From assembly GCA_016931295.1 (NCBI GenBank), contig JAFGEZ010000032.1, positions 1 to 64,000 of the forward strand: a stretch of 64,000 bases of DNA, read 5' to 3'. The notes below the pieces were generated by a model. The model was not told the DNA's origin. It worked only from the letters and a program-made list of their open reading frames with translations, and searched no databases. This DNA comes from Candidatus Krumholzibacteriota bacterium (GTDB lineage: Bacteria > Krumholzibacteriota > Krumholzibacteriia > Krumholzibacteriales > Krumholzibacteriaceae). The position numbers were made by a program, and so were the translations under genes. Each line of letters begins with the position of its first letter. Positions within the stretch are counted from its first letter, which is position 1. Shown in pieces: positions 19,377 to 29,568 of the stretch.

Positions 19377-21071
19377 TTGAAACGAGCCGTACTCATCGCC
19401 GTGCTGGTCGGGCTCGCGCTCGCCACGGGGTGCACGAAACGCGAAGACCTCGTCGTCGCGCGGGTCGACACGCGGACGATCACCGTCGCCGACGTGGAGA
19501 ACGCCGTCCTGAATCTCGAGGAAAAGTACATGCCCGAGAACGACGACCTCGAGGGCAGGATGAAGGTGCTCAATCACATGATCAACAAGGAAGTCATGGC
19601 GCTCAAGGCCCTCGGCGCGGGGTACGACAAGGAGGAGTGGTTCGTCGAGTTCTGGGACTCCTTCCGCAAGCCCTTCCTCGTGGCGGCGATGATGGAGCAC
19701 CAGATCCGCCGCAAGGTCACGGTGACCGACGCGGAGGTCGACGACTACTTCGAGAAGATGCACTGGGAGTACACGATCAGCCAGATCGTCGTGCCGAACG
19801 AGGACCAGGCATGGGAGCTCAGGCAGCGCATCCTCGACGGCGCCGATTTCGCCGAGACGGCGCGGAAGTACTCCTTCGGCGCCGAGGCGGAGGAGGGCGG
19901 CTTCGTCGGATCGAGCAACGTCGGACGCATCCTCTGGTGGGTCGAGGAGGCGCTCTTCGGCATGGAGGAGCAGGATGTCTCCGAGCCGCTCCAGACCTCG
20001 TCCGGCTACGCGCTGATCAAGGTGCACCGCAAGCGGCGTATCGTCCCCGACGACACGAAGGAGTTCGCCCGCGCCCGCGTGAAGGCGATCAAGGAGCAGA
20101 AGGGGATCGAGGAGGTCAAGGCGCGGATCGAGAAGGAGATCGGGCTGACCTTCTCCGAGCAGGCCGTCACGATCGCGTACGACAATCTCCCGCAGGACTA
20201 CCCGATGGAGGACGTCTTCGTCAACCGGACGATCACGCGCGACAACGCACCGGTCCCGGAGATCCCCGAGCAGTACCTCGACATGGTGATCTGCTCCTAT
20301 CTCGACCAGACGATCACGCTGGCCGACTTCGTTGACATCTACACGACGCTCGGCATCCCCGAGCGCCCCTTCCGCTACCAGGGCAGGGAGCGGGTCATCC
20401 AGGTCGTCCACAAGCACGTCTTCGACCAGGTGCTGCCCGACTACGCCGAGCAGCGCGCGAAGATCCTCGAGATCCCCGAGGTGGCCGCGACCCTCGAGAA
20501 CCGCCGCGAACAGTTCCTCGTCTACCGGCTCTACCAGGACCAGGTGAAGGACGAGACCTCCGTCACCGACCGCGAGGTGCGCGAGTACTACGACGAGAAT
20601 CGCGAGACGCTCCGCACGCAGGAAAAGCGCGACTTCTCGATCTGCCTGGTCGGCTCCGAGGAGACGGCCGGGGAGGTGTCGGCGCGGGCCCGCCGCGGCG
20701 AGAAGTTCGAGCTTCTCGTCCGCGATTTCTCGCAGGATCCGAGCGCCAAGGAGAATCTCGGCAGGACCGGCATGGTCGCTTCCGGCAACTATCCCGACTA
20801 TGACCCCGTGGCGTTCGCCCTGCCCTCCGTGGGCTCCGTCTCCGACCCCTTCCAGACCGCCCGCGGCTGGGCGGTAATCAAGGTCGAGCAGATCGAACAG
20901 GGCCGGGTACCGACGTACAACGAGGCGTACGACACGATCCACAAGGCCCTGCTCGAGGCGAAGAGCGAGGAAGTCCTCCAGGAGAAGCTCGAGCAGTGGA
21001 AGAAAGACTACGTCATCACGATCGACAGGGACAACCTCGCGAAGGTCGAGCTCGGTTTGACGAAGCTCTGA
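19377..21071 (+). CDS. Lipoprotein peptidyl-prolyl isomerase with two parvulin domains
   Basis: 564 residues. A lipoprotein signal ends in ALATGC at Cys19. Two parvulin (PPIC) domains can be followed, about residues 133-225 (YTISQIVVPNEDQAWELRQR) and about 410-510 (DFSICLVGSEETAG). Long helical SurA/PrsA-like chaperone arms flank them. It should help fold outer-membrane or exported proteins in the periplasm. The start codon is TTG at 19377, preceded by AAAGGAG at the right distance. No nearby ATG gives a signal peptide. It is the first of three consecutive SurA-like genes. Confidence 0.9.
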   Translation: MKRAVLIAVLVGLALATGCTKREDLVVARVDTRTITVADVENAVLNLEEKYMPENDDLEGRMKVLNHMINKEVMALKALGAGYDKEEWFVEFWDSFRKPFLVAAMMEHQIRRKVTVTDAEVDDYFEKMHWEYTISQIVVPNEDQAWELRQRILDGADFAETARKYSFGAEAEEGGFVGSSNVGRILWWVEEALFGMEEQDVSEPLQTSSGYALIKVHRKRRIVPDDTKEFARARVKAIKEQKGIEEVKARIEKEIGLTFSEQAVTIAYDNLPQDYPMEDVFVNRTITRDNAPVPEIPEQYLDMVICSYLDQTITLADFVDIYTTLGIPERPFRYQGRERVIQVVHKHVFDQVLPDYAEQRAKILEIPEVAATLENRREQFLVYRLYQDQVKDETSVTDREVREYYDENRETLRTQEKRDFSICLVGSEETAGEVSARARRGEKFELLVRDFSQDPSAKENLGRTGMVASGNYPDYDPVAFALPSVGSVSDPFQTARGWAVIKVEQIEQGRVPTYNEAYDTIHKALLEAKSEEVLQEKLEQWKKDYVITIDRDNLAKVELGLTKL

Positions 21072-21958
21072 TCGCGGCGGGCCGCCTCGCGGCGGGCGTC
21101 TCCCTGCTGGTTATCCTGGCCGTCCTCGCCGGGTGCGGCGGGCGCGAGAAGCCGCCCGTGCGCGAGATCCCGCCGGGCGCGATCGTCCGCGTGGGCGAAC
21201 GCGTGCTGACCGTCGACGAACTCGACCGCCTGCTCCCCGAGGGAGAGCGGGTCCCCTTCGACGACGCCGAGCGCAGGCGGTTCGTCGACCGCTGGGTCGA
21301 CACCGAGCTCCTCCACCAGGAGGCGATCCGGCGCCGCCTGGGGGACGATCCGCGCGTCCAGGCGCGGCGTGCGGCCCTCGAGCAGGAGTATCTCGCCGAC
21401 CACCTGCTCACCATCGAGCTGCGCGAGCGGACGAGCGTGACCGAGGAGGAGGTCGAGCGCTATTTCGAGGAGCACCGGGAGGAATACCTCTACGAGTACC
21501 GGGTCAGCCACATCCTCGTGAACACGCTCGAGGAGGCGCGCCAGGTCCAGGCGCTTCTCGAAACGAACAGCTTCGAGTGGGTGGCGAACCGCCACTCGGT
21601 CGATCCGGTGGCGAAACGCGGCGGCGATCTCGGGTATCTCACCAAGGGGAACATGGTCCCCGAGTTCGAGAACGTCATATTCCGGATGACGCCCGGCGAG
21701 GTCAGCGGACCGGTCCGGAGCGATTTCGGGTTTCACATCATCAAGCTGGTGGGGATCCGCGAGGCCTACGTCAAGGTCGGGCTCGAGGAGGTCCGCGAGC
21801 GGATCATGAACACCCTCGTCGTCCGCAAGCGCGAGCGGGCCTACGGGGAGTTCCTCGACGAGCTCCGGCGACGGTCGGAGATCGAGTACGCGGACTCGGC
21901 GTACGCGGTCCCCGCTTTCGCCGACACTGCCGCCTCGGGCGGCACGGAGGTGAACTGA
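21068..21958 (+). CDS. Parvulin-type peptidyl-prolyl isomerase lipoprotein
   Basis: About 296 residues. After a lipoprotein signal ending VLAGC it has a SurA/PrsA-type N-terminal helical region and one parvulin domain (YRVSHILVNTLEEARQVQ to FGFHIIKL). The start is uncertain. The only in-frame candidates near the signal peptide are a CTG at 21068, which overlaps the previous stop as CTGA, and a GTG at 20996 that would add 24 charged residues before the signal. The CTG is preferred because it gives a normal lipoprotein N-terminus and mimics the ATGA coupling seen throughout this operon. The likely job is periplasmic folding, with its two neighbours. Confidence 0.85.
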   Translation: MIAAGRLAAGVSLLVILAVLAGCGGREKPPVREIPPGAIVRVGERVLTVDELDRLLPEGERVPFDDAERRRFVDRWVDTELLHQEAIRRRLGDDPRVQARRAALEQEYLADHLLTIELRERTSVTEEEVERYFEEHREEYLYEYRVSHILVNTLEEARQVQALLETNSFEWVANRHSVDPVAKRGGDLGYLTKGNMVPEFENVIFRMTPGEVSGPVRSDFGFHIIKLVGIREAYVKVGLEEVRERIMNTLVVRKRERAYGEFLDELRRRSEIEYADSAYAVPAFADTAASGGTEVN

Positions 21959-21960
21959 CG

Positions 21961-23274
21961 ATGACGAGGATCATGGCGACGGCGGTTCTGGCCGGCGTAC
22001 TCCTCCTGTCCGCGGCCGATCCGGCCCGGGCGCAGGAAGGGGAGCTCGTCGACCGCGTTGCCGCGGTCGTCGAGGACCGGGCCGTCATGCGGAGCGACGT
22101 CGAGATCGAGCTGCGCCGGTACGTCATGGAGTCCGGCAAGCAACGCCTCGACGCCGACGAGGAAAAGGCGGCGCGGAGCGAGATCCTCGAGAGCCTGATC
22201 GCCGATCTCCTCATGACCGTCCACGCCGAGAAGCTCGGCGTCGAGGTGGCCGAGGATGAGGTCGAGCAGCGGCTGAACGAGACGATCGACAACTTCAAGC
22301 GCCAGATCGGCGGCGACGAGGCCTTCCAAAGCCAGCTCGAGCGGGAGGGAATGACGCTCGAGCAGCTCTCGGCGACCTATCGCGAGAAGATCCGCGCCAA
22401 CCTCCTCATCCGCCGCTTGCTGCGGCAGGAGGTGATGAGCAGCGTCGCCGTGACCGAGGGCGAGATCCGCCGCTACTACCGCGAGCACGCAAACGAGCTT
22501 CCGACGCGCCCGGCGACGGTGACCCTCTCGCACATCAAGATCGTCCCGGCAATCTCCGAGCGCGCGGCGGAGCGTTCCCGCGGGACGATCGACAGCATCA
22601 TGGCCCGGCTCGATGCCGGCGAGGAGTTCGAGGAGCTCGCCCGCACCTGCTCCGACTGTCCGAGCGCCGCCTACGGGGGCAGCCTCGGCTACGCGAAGCT
22701 CGCCGACTACAACAGCCCCGCCTTCGAGGAGGCCGTCCGCGCCCTCACCGTCGGCGAGGTCAGCCGGCCGGTCTTCACCCGGTTCGGCTGGCACGTCATC
22801 CGGCTCGAGGACGTTCGCGGCGAGGAGGTGCTCCTGCGCCACATCCTCTCCCGCGTGGAGAGCGGCGAGGCCGACGTCGAGAGGGCGGCGCGCCTGGCCG
22901 AGGCGGTGCGGGACAGCCTCCTAGCGGGGGCGGACTTCGCCGCGATGGCGGCCTGCCACTCCGACGATCCCGACACGCGCGAGGAGGGGGGCTTCATCGG
23001 CGAGGTGCCGATGGAGAACCTCCCCGAGCACATCCGCGAAATCGTCGCCGGGGTGCCGGACGGCGGGATCGCCCCGCTCATCAAGGAGCAGGACGGCTTC
23101 CGCATCCTCAGGGTCCTCGGCCGCACGCCCCCCCGCCCCTTCACCTTCGAGGAATCGAAGGACGAGCTCCGGCGCGTCATCGAGAACCGCAAGGTGCAGG
23201 AGCGGCTCCAGGGCTACGTCGACGACCTCAAGGCGATCTACTACGTCGACGTGAAGGAGGGTGGCGCGGGATGA
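21961..23274 (+). CDS. surA: SurA-like periplasmic chaperone/isomerase
   Basis: 437 residues, SurA-like in size and layout. A signal peptide ends near ARAQEG (about residue 25). An N-terminal chaperone region starts with LVDRVAAVVEDRAVMRSDVE, the SurA family opening. Two parvulin domains follow: about residues 180-280 (ATVTLSHIKIVP to GWHVIRLED) and about 285-390 (VLLRHILSRV to DGFRILRVLG). The second is probably the active isomerase, as in SurA. It should escort outer-membrane proteins, which fits the several barrel genes in this window. The ATG at 21961 is 2 bases after the previous stop. Confidence 0.92.
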   Translation: MTRIMATAVLAGVLLLSAADPARAQEGELVDRVAAVVEDRAVMRSDVEIELRRYVMESGKQRLDADEEKAARSEILESLIADLLMTVHAEKLGVEVAEDEVEQRLNETIDNFKRQIGGDEAFQSQLEREGMTLEQLSATYREKIRANLLIRRLLRQEVMSSVAVTEGEIRRYYREHANELPTRPATVTLSHIKIVPAISERAAERSRGTIDSIMARLDAGEEFEELARTCSDCPSAAYGGSLGYAKLADYNSPAFEEAVRALTVGEVSRPVFTRFGWHVIRLEDVRGEEVLLRHILSRVESGEADVERAARLAEAVRDSLLAGADFAAMAACHSDDPDTREEGGFIGEVPMENLPEHIREIVAGVPDGGIAPLIKEQDGFRILRVLGRTPPRPFTFEESKDELRRVIENRKVQERLQGYVDDLKAIYYVDVKEGGAG

Positions 23275-23552
23275 GGATCGATCTCTTCCTCAAGGCGCTC
23301 TGCCTCGTCAAGACGAGGAGCCAGGCGAGGAAGGGGATCGACGACGGCCACGTCTCGGTGAACGGGCGGCCCGTGAAGCCCGGGCGCGAGATCCGCGCGG
23401 GGGACGTCGTCGAGATCCGCTGGCCGCACCGGACCCTCGCCGTCGAGGTGCTCGAGGTGCCGGCGGCGCAGATCGCGAAAAAGGACCGGGACCGCTGGCT
23501 GCGGACGATCCGCGACGTGCGGACCGGGCCGATGGAGGGGTGGCATGTCTGA
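23271..23552 (+). CDS. S4-domain RNA-binding protein, HslR/RqcP type
   Basis: 93 residues. The whole protein is an S4 domain (RIDLFLKALCLVKTRSQARK, then GHVSVNGRPVKPGREIRAGD), as in Hsp15 (HslR) and RqcP. Those proteins bind 50S subunits carrying stalled peptidyl-tRNA. Which of the two it matches best cannot be decided by eye. The start overlaps the surA-like stop (ATGA) and the end overlaps pdxA by 8 bases, so it is embedded in the operon. Confidence 0.85.
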   Translation: MRIDLFLKALCLVKTRSQARKGIDDGHVSVNGRPVKPGREIRAGDVVEIRWPHRTLAVEVLEVPAAQIAKKDRDRWLRTIRDVRTGPMEGWHV

Positions 23553-24557
23553 ACGGCCGGTGCGTCTCGCGCTCACGATCGGCGATCCGGGCGGGATCGG
23601 CCCGGAGCTGGCCGCCGCCGCCATCGCCGGCGAGGCGCGGGGCGACGCCGAGCTCTGCGTGATCGGTTCGGCGGCGGCGCTCGCCCGGGCGCTTTCCGGG
23701 GCGGCCGGGGGGCCGCCGCCCGTCGTCACGGCCAAGACGTGGGTCGCCGGCCCGGCGACCCGCGGCGACACGACCGTCATCGACACGGCGGCGGGGCTGG
23801 ACCCGCCGGCGGGGCGGCCCTCGCGCGAGGGGGGGCTCGTCGCCGGCCGGGCGATCGAGAAGGCCGTCGAGCTCGCCGCGACCGGGGCGGTCGACGGGAT
23901 CGTCACCGGACCGGTCTCCAAGGAGGGGCTTTCCCTCGCCGGCTATCCCTTCCGCGGACACACCGACATGCTCGCCTCGCTCCTCGGCGCCCCCGACTGC
24001 CAGATGATGATGGTGGCGGGGCGGCTCCGCATCGTCATCCTCACGCGGGACATTCCTCTCGCCGACGTGCCGGGGCTGATCACGCGGGAGCGGATCGACA
24101 CGGGCGTCCGCGTGACCGCGGCCGCCCTCACGGAGCTGTGGGGGATCGAGGAGCCGCGGATCGCCGTCGCCGCCCTCAATCCGCACGGGGGGGACGGCGG
24201 GCTGAACGGACGCGAGGAGCTGGACACGGTCGCTCCCGCGCTCGAGGCGCTCGTGTTGGAGGGATTCCGGGTCGGCGGGCCGATACCGGCCGACACCCTC
24301 TTCCACCGGTGGGAGGAGAAGGGGTGGGACGCCTTCGTGGCGCTCTACCACGACCAGGGGATGATCCCCTTCAAGATGGGCGGGTTCGCCGGCGGGGTGA
24401 ACATGACGATCGGGCTGCCCACCGTGCGGACCTCCGTCTGCCACGGGACGGCCTACGACATCGCGGGCAGGGGCGAGGCCGACACGGGGAGCATCGAGGC
24501 GGCCGTCCGTCTCGCCGTCGAATGCTGCCGTGCGCGCCGCGGCGGAGAGGACGAGCC

Positions 24558-24561
<4 letters not shown>
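23545..24561 (+). CDS. pdxA: 4-hydroxythreonine-4-phosphate dehydrogenase PdxA
   Basis: 338 residues. PdxA oxidises 4-phosphohydroxy-L-threonine in the DXP-dependent route to pyridoxal phosphate. The metal-binding histidines are seen in GHTDMLA, YHDQGMIPFK and CHGTAYDIAG, and the N-terminal TIGDPGGIGPE matches the family. Its partner pdxJ lies separately at 41292. The start overlaps the S4 gene and the stop overlaps ftsE (ATGA). SurA and PdxA genes are also neighbours in E. coli, so this is a recurring context. Confidence 0.97.
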
Positions 24562-25342
<781 letters not shown>

Positions 25343-25346
<4 letters not shown>

Positions 25347-26212
25347 ACGCGAACGGCATCCGGTACGTCGTCGACGAATCCTTCAAGATGCTCGCCCGCC
25401 GGAAGGGGGCCAACGCCGTCTCGACGATCATCATGGGGCTCTCCCTCCTGATCCTCGTCGTCTTCCTCCTCGTCACGCTGAACATCGCCGGCTTCATCGA
25501 CCGGACCAGCGAGGAGCTCCGCGTCTACGTCTATCTCCGCGACGGGATCGACGAGGACACTTCCCGCGCGATCCAGTTCCGCCTGCTCGGCATGGACGGT
25601 GTGCGGGAGGTCGTCTTCGTCTCGCGGGACGAGGCGCTCGAGGAGTTCCGCGAGGCCCTCGGCGGGGAGAGCGACCTGCTCGACGCGCTCGAGGAGAACC
25701 CCCTTCCCGACGCCTACCGCGTCCAGCTCAGGCAGGACCGCATCCGGAGCCCGATCCTCGGCTCCTTCGCCGAGGCGGTCGGCGGATGGGAGGGCGTCGA
25801 GGAGGTCCGCTACGGCAAGCGGTGGTTCGAGCGCGGCGAGAAGCTCGTCCGCGGATTCTACGCGATCGACCTCGGCCTCGGGCTCATCGTCTTCCTCTCG
25901 GTGGTCTTCGTCATCTCCAACACGGTCCGTCTCACCATCCTGCAGCGGCGGCGGACGATCGACGTGATGAAATACGTCGGGGCCACGAACGCCTACATCC
26001 GGACCCCCTTCGTCGTCGAGGGCGCCGCGCAGGGCGCGGCGGCGGCGGTGATGGCGATCGGCCTCCTCCTCGGGATCCACCTCTTCGCCCTGCGGTACCT
26101 CCCGGGGATCGTCTTCTTCCGGTGGGACGCCGTCGCGGGCTTCGTTCTCTTCTGCGCCCTGCTCGGGGCGCTGGGGAGCGTCGCGGCGATGCGGCGGTTC
26201 CTCAGGCTGTAA
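25343..26212 (+). CDS. ftsX: Cell-division permease-like protein FtsX
   Basis: 289 residues. A first membrane helix lies at about 28-50. A periplasmic domain (ELRVYVYLRDGID, then VREVVFVSRDEALEEF) follows, and then three helices at the C-terminal end with the FtsX block RLTILQRRRTIDVMKYVGAT. FtsX relays ATP hydrolysis by FtsE across the membrane to an EnvC-like activator. The next gene, an EnvC-like protein, starts 10 bases later, which supports this reading. Confidence 0.95.
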
Positions 26213-26222
26213 GGAGCGCTCC

Positions 26223-27398
26223 ATGTTCTCTCCGCGGACGGCACTCGTCCTCCTCCTCCTTGTCGCCGCCGCGGCCCTCCCGGCGCTCGCCCAGGAGGAG
26301 GGGCTCGACGGGAAGATCCGCGACAAGGAGAGCGAGCTGCAGCGGCTGCGGCGGGAGATCGCCGAGCAGCGACGCACGATCGCCGGGATCGAGGCGCAGG
26401 AGAAGGACACCGCCGGCCTGATCCGCCGCCTCGAGGAGGAGGCGCGTTTGACGAGGAGCCTCCTCGCCGGCCTCGGCGAGAAGGAGGAACTGCTCGCCGC
26501 GCAGGCCGACACGCTCCGCCGGGCGATCGACGTCAACGAGGCGGTCTACCGCTTCCGCCTCGGCACGCTCGCGCGCCGGCTCCGGGAGATGTACAAGGAC
26601 GGCACCCGGCGGACGTGGCAGGAGCTTCTCGGGGCCAGGGATTTCGGCGACCTGCTCCAGCGCTGGAAATTCCTTTCCCTGATCGCCGAGCGGGACGCCG
26701 GGCTCATCAGCGACGTGCGCGAGCGCCGGGCGGAGATCGAGCGGCAGGAGGCGGAGGTCACCGAGGTCCTCCACGAGGTCTCCGTCTCCCGCCGGGAGAA
26801 GGAGGGGGAACTGGGACGGCTCGACGAGAACGAGCGCAAGCGCCGGCGCGCCCTGGCCGATCTCCGGGGGCGGCGGGCGGCGCACGAGAAGCGGGCCGAG
26901 GAGCTCGCCGCCGCCGAGTCGCAGCTCCAGGACCTCATAGAGATCCTCGAGGCGCGGCGCGCCGAGCGGGCCAAGGCGTGGGGAGAATACGGCGAGGCGG
27001 ATTTCACGGCGTTGCGCGGGCGGATGACCCGCCCGGCCGACGGGCGGACGGTGCGTCCCTTCGGCAAGTACACGCACCCCGAGTTCAAGACGGTGACCTT
27101 CAACACGGGGATCGACATCGAGACGCGGCCCGGTTCGCCGGTGAAGGCGGTAGCGCGCGGACGGGTGGAGTACGCCGACGTCCTCCCCGGCTACGGCGAC
27201 TGCATCATCCTCAACCACGGCGGCGGCTGGTACACCCTCTACGCCCACACGACGACGGTCTTCGTCGCGCAGGGGGAGCAGGTCGAGCGGGGCTCGGTCA
27301 TCGCCGAGGCGGGGGGCGGCGAGGTTGCGGTCCCGCTCCATTTCGAGGTCAGGCAGTCGAAGAAGGCGCTCGATCCGGCCGAGTGGCTCGGCCGGTGA
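26223..27398 (+). CDS. envC: EnvC-like murein hydrolase activator with degenerate LytM domain
   Basis: 391 residues. A signal peptide (about 1-23, ending ALAQEE) is followed by long coiled coils to about residue 250 and a C-terminal LytM/M23 domain. The metal-binding residues are lost: Asn294 stands where the first histidine should be (NTGID), and Pro371 replaces the first histidine of the usual HLHF (PLHFE). Loss of zinc binding is the rule for EnvC, which activates amidases instead of cutting. Its place right after ftsEX confirms the role. Compare the intact M23 enzyme at 7657-8439. Confidence 0.92.
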   Translation: MFSPRTALVLLLLVAAAALPALAQEEGLDGKIRDKESELQRLRREIAEQRRTIAGIEAQEKDTAGLIRRLEEEARLTRSLLAGLGEKEELLAAQADTLRRAIDVNEAVYRFRLGTLARRLREMYKDGTRRTWQELLGARDFGDLLQRWKFLSLIAERDAGLISDVRERRAEIERQEAEVTEVLHEVSVSRREKEGELGRLDENERKRRRALADLRGRRAAHEKRAEELAAAESQLQDLIEILEARRAERAKAWGEYGEADFTALRGRMTRPADGRTVRPFGKYTHPEFKTVTFNTGIDIETRPGSPVKAVARGRVEYADVLPGYGDCIILNHGGGWYTLYAHTTTVFVAQGEQVERGSVIAEAGGGEVAVPLHFEVRQSKKALDPAEWLGR

Positions 27399-27418
27399 CG
27401 ACGGGAAAGGAACGGCGG

Positions 27419-28483
27419 ATGGACAACCTGCGGGCGGCGGCGATGATCGAGGAGGCGCAGCCGCGGGTTTCGGCCCGGCTGCGCGCGATGCTCGCCGCGG
27501 ACACCCTGCCGCACGCGCTGCTCTTCTCCGGCCCGGACGGCGCGGGGAAGGAACTGGCCGCGATCGGGCTCGCCGCGCGTCTCCAGAGCGCGAGCCCGGC
27601 CGGCGACGGCGCGCTCGGCGAGTTGGCCGCCCTCCGCGTCGGCGCGCTCGAGCACCCCGATGTCCACCTCGTCTTCCCCGTCCCCTACGGCGACCTCTCC
27701 AAGACGATCCCGGTGGTGGTCGAGAGCCGCCGCGAGGACCTCTTCAACGAGGGGGAGTTCGCGGGCCGCGCCCGGAGCATCGGCATCGAGCAGATCCGCC
27801 GCGTCATCGAGGCCGTCTCCCGCGCGCCCTTCGAGGGGCGGCGGTCGGTCGTGCTCTTGTTCGACGCGCATCTTGCCACCGTCGAGGCCCAGAACGCCTT
27901 CCTCAAGCTCCTCGAGGAGCCGCCCGGCTCGGCCGTCCTCGTCGTGACGACGGCCCGCACCGACCGGCTGCTTCCCACGATCCTCTCGCGCTGCCAGGAG
28001 ATCCGCTTCGATCCGGTGGCGTCCGGGGACGTCGCCCGCTTTCTCGAGATGTTCCGCTCGGTGGAGCGGGAGGAGGCCGCGCGCATCGCCGCGCTCGCCG
28101 ACGGCAACCTGCGCCGGGGGATACGCCTTCTCGACGAGCGCCACCTCGCGATCCACCGCGACGCGGCCGGGATCCTCCAGCTCGTCCTCGAGGGGAAGGC
28201 GCGGGCGCTCATCGGCGAGGCAGAGGGTGCGGCACGGGAGTACACGCGCGAGGAGGCCCGCGAGCTCCTCGGGGAGATCGCGGCGATGGCCCGGCTCCTC
28301 ATGCGGGGCGAGGCGGGCGCCGTCCCCGCCGGGGTCGCGGCCGCCGCCGGCGAGGCCGGAACGCGCGCCTGGGGGGCCGACCTCGGGCGGATCGAGGGAG
28401 CCGTCCGATCGATCGACGGCAACGCGGACTTGGAACTGACGCTTTCACAACTCCTTCTTGATTTGGTCGGCAAGTGGTACTAG
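27419..28483 (+). CDS. holB: DNA polymerase III delta-prime subunit
   Basis: 354 residues. It is an AAA+ clamp-loader subunit with a P-loop-like GPDGAGKE at residues 38-45. The block AQNAFLKLLEEPPGSAVLVVTT and the sensor-1 region LPTILSRCQEIRF are diagnostic. No zinc-binding cysteine cluster is seen, which fits delta-prime rather than gamma/tau. It helps load the sliding clamp. The ATG at 27419 is 20 bases after the envC-like stop. The PSP1-domain gene next to it matches the frequent holB-ricT pairing. Confidence 0.93.
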   Translation: MDNLRAAAMIEEAQPRVSARLRAMLAADTLPHALLFSGPDGAGKELAAIGLAARLQSASPAGDGALGELAALRVGALEHPDVHLVFPVPYGDLSKTIPVVVESRREDLFNEGEFAGRARSIGIEQIRRVIEAVSRAPFEGRRSVVLLFDAHLATVEAQNAFLKLLEEPPGSAVLVVTTARTDRLLPTILSRCQEIRFDPVASGDVARFLEMFRSVEREEAARIAALADGNLRRGIRLLDERHLAIHRDAAGILQLVLEGKARALIGEAEGAAREYTREEARELLGEIAAMARLLMRGEAGAVPAGVAAAAGEAGTRAWGADLGRIEGAVRSIDGNADLELTLSQLLLDLVGKWY

Positions 28484-28486
28484 ATT
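28458..28486 (+). promoter_or_regulatory. Internal promoter before ricT
   Basis: TTGATT, 17 bases, TAGATT, at the 3' end of holB and 72 bases before the ricT ATG. It probably gives extra transcription of ricT, metG and the TatD fusion gene. Confidence 0.55.
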
Positions 28487-28557
28487 GAATGGGTCGGTCG
28501 CCCGTCCGGGCGGCCGCGCGGTCGATTCCCCCCGGCCAGCGAGAGGACGTGACGGTC

Positions 28558-29568
28558 ATGGAGCTCGTCGAGGTCCAGTTCAAGGCGCAGCGCAAGGAGT
28601 TCTTCCGGAACGAGCGGGCGCTCTACCTGCGCGTGGGCAACCACTGCGTCGTCCAGGCGGACCGGGGCGAGGACATGGGCCTCATCATCTCGATCACCAG
28701 CGCCGGCTCGACCGATGTCGAGGTGGTCTCCAAGGAGGTGCTCCGGCACGCGACCGACCGCGACGTCGAGAAGCTCGAGGAGATCCGCGAGACGGAGAAG
28801 GACGCGCTCCGTGTCTGCCAGGAGAAGGTGGCCGAGCACCGGCTGCCGATGAAGCTCGTCGACGTCGAGTACCAGTTCGACGGCAACAAGATCACCTTCT
28901 ACTTCACCTCCAACGGGCGCATCGACTTCCGCGAGCTCGTCAAGGACCTCGCCGGCGTCTTCCGCACGCGGATCGACCTCCGGCAGATCGGCGTCCGCGA
29001 CGAGGCGCGGCGCTTCGACGGCATGGGGATGTGCGGGCGGCGGCTCTGCTGCTCCACCTTCCTCAAGGATTTCGAACCGGTCACCCTGAAGATGGCGAAG
29101 GACCAGAACCTGCCCCTCACCCCGACGAAGATCTCCGGGGCGTGCGGCCGGCTGATGTGCTGCCTCGCCTACGAGCTCGGCGACTACAAGGACCTCCGCA
29201 AGGGGATTCCCAAGATCGGGAGCAAGATCCGCATCTTCGGCGGCGAGCACCGGATCGAGAAATTCAGCATCTTCCGGCAATCCGTCATCCTCTCCGACCC
29301 CGACGGGAACACCGTCGAGGTGCGGCTCGACGACTTCCGCGGCGAGATCGCCCGGCCCGAGACCGCGGCGGCGGAAAAGCCCGCCCCGGAACGGAAGGAA
29401 CCGGCCGCTCCGGCGGCCGCCCCGCCCGGCGGAGGCGCCCCGGCGGCCGGCGGGACGGCGCCGCCGCGCGAGGGACAGGAAACGACGGACAGGCCGCGCT
29501 CCGGCCGGCGGCGCCCCCGGCGCCGTGGCGGCCAGCGGGGACGACAGAAGAAACGAGAAGGACAGTGA
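28558..29568 (+). CDS. ricT: PSP1-domain protein RicT
   Basis: 336 residues. The PSP1 core (about 1-225) has the paired cysteine motifs of RicT/YaaT: Cys159, Cys164-Cys165 in GMCGRRLCC, and Cys196, Cys201-Cys202 in GACGRLMCC. In Bacillus the Ric complex binds iron-sulfur clusters and steers RNase Y maturation of mRNA. The C-terminal 65 residues are low-complexity, rich in Ala, Pro, Gly and then Arg, and may bind RNA. A GTG at 28549 is also possible, but the ATG at 28558 is spaced better from GAGAGG. metG follows with a TGATG overlap. Confidence 0.9.
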   Translation: MELVEVQFKAQRKEFFRNERALYLRVGNHCVVQADRGEDMGLIISITSAGSTDVEVVSKEVLRHATDRDVEKLEEIRETEKDALRVCQEKVAEHRLPMKLVDVEYQFDGNKITFYFTSNGRIDFRELVKDLAGVFRTRIDLRQIGVRDEARRFDGMGMCGRRLCCSTFLKDFEPVTLKMAKDQNLPLTPTKISGACGRLMCCLAYELGDYKDLRKGIPKIGSKIRIFGGEHRIEKFSIFRQSVILSDPDGNTVEVRLDDFRGEIARPETAAAEKPAPERKEPAAPAAAPPGGGAPAAGGTAPPREGQETTDRPRSGRRRPRRRGGQRGRQKKREGQ

